NCBI GenBank assembly: GCA_900095095.1
Contig: FMBT01000325.1
Coordinates: 1-64,000 of the forward strand
Source of the DNA: Fragilariopsis cylindrus CCMP1102
Taxonomy: Eukaryota; Bacillariophyta; Bacillariophyceae; Bacillariales; Bacillariaceae
Length of the DNA: 64,000 nt
Reading direction: 5' to 3'
Shown here: positions 62,202 through 64,000 of the stretch, piece by piece
Layout of the letters: every line of letters starts with the position of its first letter
Numbering within the stretch: the stretch's first letter is position 1
Program-made: the position numbers and the translations under genes
Notes under the pieces: generated by a model
What the model was told of the DNA's origin: nothing
What the model saw: only the letters and a program-made list of their open reading frames with translations
Database searches by the model: none

Positions 62202-62549
62202 CTTCCTCCAGCGAGCGCTAAACGCGCAGGGGGTTATCGGTTGAAAATTTGCACGTTATTAACACGCTATCACTCAAAAAACTAAATAATGCCCAAAAAA
62301 TAACTAGCAGATACTAGTAAAACTATATATCATTCAACTGTGTGCAACTCTATCAATAAACAATATTTTTCAAAATTTGAAGACTCCATCTAGACTATTA
62401 TTCTACACAGAACTCATATATCAACATCCATAAGGTTCTATATTTCCTGCTAAAATAGGCATCCTGATAGACTAAATTAGCATGTGTGAAATGCACGCAA
62501 AAATTAACAAGCGATAGCCCCCTGCGCGTTTAGCGCTCGCTGGAGGAAG
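62202..62549. mobile_element. MITE-like element, 348 bp, TA target site
   Basis: The left end CTTCCTCCAGCGAGCGCTAA continues CGCGCAGGGGGTTATCG. The right end is its reverse complement with one mismatch over about 37 bp, and weaker similarity extends inward to about 55 bp. Both ends are flanked by TA (62200-62201 and 62550-62551), the target duplication of Tc1/mariner-type elements. The interior is AT-rich and non-coding, so it would be non-autonomous. Confidence 0.78.
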
Positions 62550-62949
62550 TAGTATTATTTTTAAGTCATTCAGTACATTGTAGTATAGTGCATAGGCATT
62601 AGGCATACTATCACGTTGACAATACACAAAAATATGATATGGTAGCTAGATAGTAGCTAGATGGTATTTTGCCATTGAAACTATTTGTGATATTTGTATC
62701 ATTGTAAGTCAAACCGAAGGGAATACTTTACTATTTACCTCGCCTGAAACAAGTCTGACATCAATCAAACCTACTCTACAACCTCGTCTATCCAATCAAC
62801 CAATCCTCCTCTCAATCTATGACGAAAGAAAATATACCACTGATTTGTTCTTGATACGCCAACTAAATCTGCCAGTAGCAACAATACACATAGAAGCAAA
62901 CAATGGTATTAATAAACTCGACAATTCAACATAATGACATCCTGATTTT

Positions 62950-63150
62950 GATAAGCCAACAATTTACAAGCAACACTTTACAAGCAACAAGCAACAATTT
63001 ACAAGCAACAATTTACAAGCAAGCATTTATCAGCAAGTATTTATTAGCAAAAATTTACAATTTACAATTTACAAGCAACAAGCAACAAGTAACAAGTAAC
63101 AAGCAACAAGCAACAAGCAACAAGCAACAAGCAACAAGCAACAACAACAA
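62950..63150. repeat. Heptamer microsatellite (ACAAGCA)n and derivatives
   Basis: The core at 63071-63150 is near-perfect CAACAAG heptamers. The 5' part alternates with TTTACAAG units. Simple expansion; not a known telomere repeat. Confidence 0.88.
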
Positions 63151-63834
63151 TTGTGGTGCTAATGATGGTGCTTATGGTGACAGTAATTATATCAGCAAAA
63201 AAGAATGACAATGCGTTCTTGTAATAATATAGGATTATTCTCTGATCTATGTAAACAATTTGACAATCATCAGTATTCAACAATAGTCAACATAAAATTA
63301 TCATATGATCAGTGATTAGATACATAGCTATATTTGGTGTACAAGTAGTACCTCACAGAAACCGAAGGTGATTGTCATTATTAATACAGTTTAAGCTGTT
63401 GATAACACCAACATGATTAAGCCTGTACAGTGTACTACTTCAATGCATTGAAACTTGATACTAGTACAAAAAACAATAACACAAGCAACACCATCTAATT
63501 GGAAGTGGAGTGTATTTGATGTAGAACAACTCTAATGTATTGCAACCATGACAATTCAATTTGAAATAATCACGTTCAACTCAACAACAAACAAACGGTT
63601 CCATTTTGAAATATGAATCAGATTACTAATATAAGCTGAAGATGATACTATCCAAATCGAACTGTCTACTAATAGAATATCGCACACAACGATAAAAACT
63701 AATCTAACGCCATTTAATCAGTGGTAGATGTTTCATATCGGTATATCTCAAATAAGCGGAAGCAGTATTTCATATGATGGTAGAATTGTATTTATAGGTA
63801 TAAAGTTGGGGGTGGGGTGTTTGAATAAGTTTGT

Positions 63835-64000
63835 TTATAGAATTGATCCAGCATTGGATGCAATACGTGGCCATAGTTCGGCACATTCCTTTGCAACAGG
63901 TCCGGATACTGCAGAACCTTTCATTTCTCCCTTATTATTAACGATAACACCAGCACTATCTTCGAAATGAATAAATACACCTTCCTTTCTACGGAAAGAT
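63835..64000 (-). CDS. RPL23: 60S ribosomal protein uL14 (RPL23), C-terminal part
   Basis: The frame enters at the right window edge and ends at a TAA at 63837-63835, with 54 residues visible. It begins [20 protein letters not shown], continues [20 protein letters not shown] and ends [13 protein letters not shown]. This is the highly conserved end of cytosolic uL14 and is nearly identical to the animal form. The start and any intron lie outside the window. It is a core 60S protein contacting the 40S interface. Confidence 0.95.
   Translation of the reverse strand, partial: SFRRKEGVFIHFEDSAGVIVNNKGEMKGSAVSGPVAKECAELWPRIASNAGSIL

Larger units (their letters stand above)
61999..63834. other. Gene-free spacer holding a MITE-like element and a heptamer array
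   Basis: 1.84 kb between DUF1764 and the ribosomal protein uL14. Two repeats are listed separately. Remaining sequence is AT-rich with no convincing open frame; the 101-codon frame at 62903 is translated microsatellite. Confidence 0.5.

Noticed and set aside
62903-63208. A 101-codon frame with NKQQATSNKQQ repeats.
   Set aside because: It is translated heptamer microsatellite.

Overview
The window is nuclear DNA of a stramenopile alga, almost certainly a diatom. The evidence is a fucoxanthin-chlorophyll a/c light-harvesting protein and several plastid preproteins whose signal peptides end in ASAF-like motifs (SATAFTT, CDAFQ, IEAFTT), short GT-AG introns of about 80-330 nt, AT-rich spacers, and Asn/Gln/Ser-rich and Asp-rich low-complexity stretches inside genes. 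Sec-decoding machinery is implied by a selenoprotein K gene. I see no rRNA, tRNA, CRISPR array, retroelement or viral remnant. The one mobile element I can support is a short MITE-like sequence at 62202-62549.

Layout. 1-4866 (minus): a frame reaching the left edge that ends in a J-domain, preceded by a protein with a dsRNA-binding-like fold and a 33-residue repeat array; these may be one gene. 5520-15897: a Zn/Cd-type P1B ATPase, an amino-acid permease, an ABC half-transporter and cytosolic GAPDH. 15898-18036 is a 2.1-kb gene-free stretch. 18037-24893: a light-harvesting protein, a frame-broken WW-domain gene, a thylakoid-lumen pseudo-peroxidase, mitochondrial uL13 and mevalonate kinase. 25819-41413: a very long charged-helix protein, an ARM-like protein, a MYND-finger protein with an in-frame TGA, the tRNA m5C methyltransferase NSUN2/TRM4 and an acidic repeat protein. 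42607-55277: Ca2+-regulated mitochondrial glycerol-3-phosphate dehydrogenase, a secreted protein, a LYR-ApaG protein, selenoprotein K, RimO, and a second copy of the dsRNA-binding-like family. 55795-64000: an EGF-domain membrane protein, a plastid protein of unknown role, the 18S rRNA dimethylase DIM1, a DUF1764 protein, the MITE, and the C-terminus of ribosomal protein uL14 running off the right edge.

The genes are ordinary scattered nuclear genes and do not form an operon-like unit. A light theme is RNA and ribosome maturation (NSUN2, RimO, DIM1, uL13m, uL14, two dsRBD-like proteins), another is plastid function, and a third is mitochondrial redox and Fe-S-linked function. Two edge genes (J-domain frame, uL14) have no start or no stop inside the window and are easy to miss.

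Sequence-quality caution. At least seven otherwise convincing genes need one or more single-base corrections, nearly always a missing base and mostly in A/T runs, to restore the frame. I treat most of these as probable consensus indels, but real decay cannot be excluded for the WW and acidic-repeat genes. All gene models were made by hand translation; family names rest on recognised motifs, not on a search.
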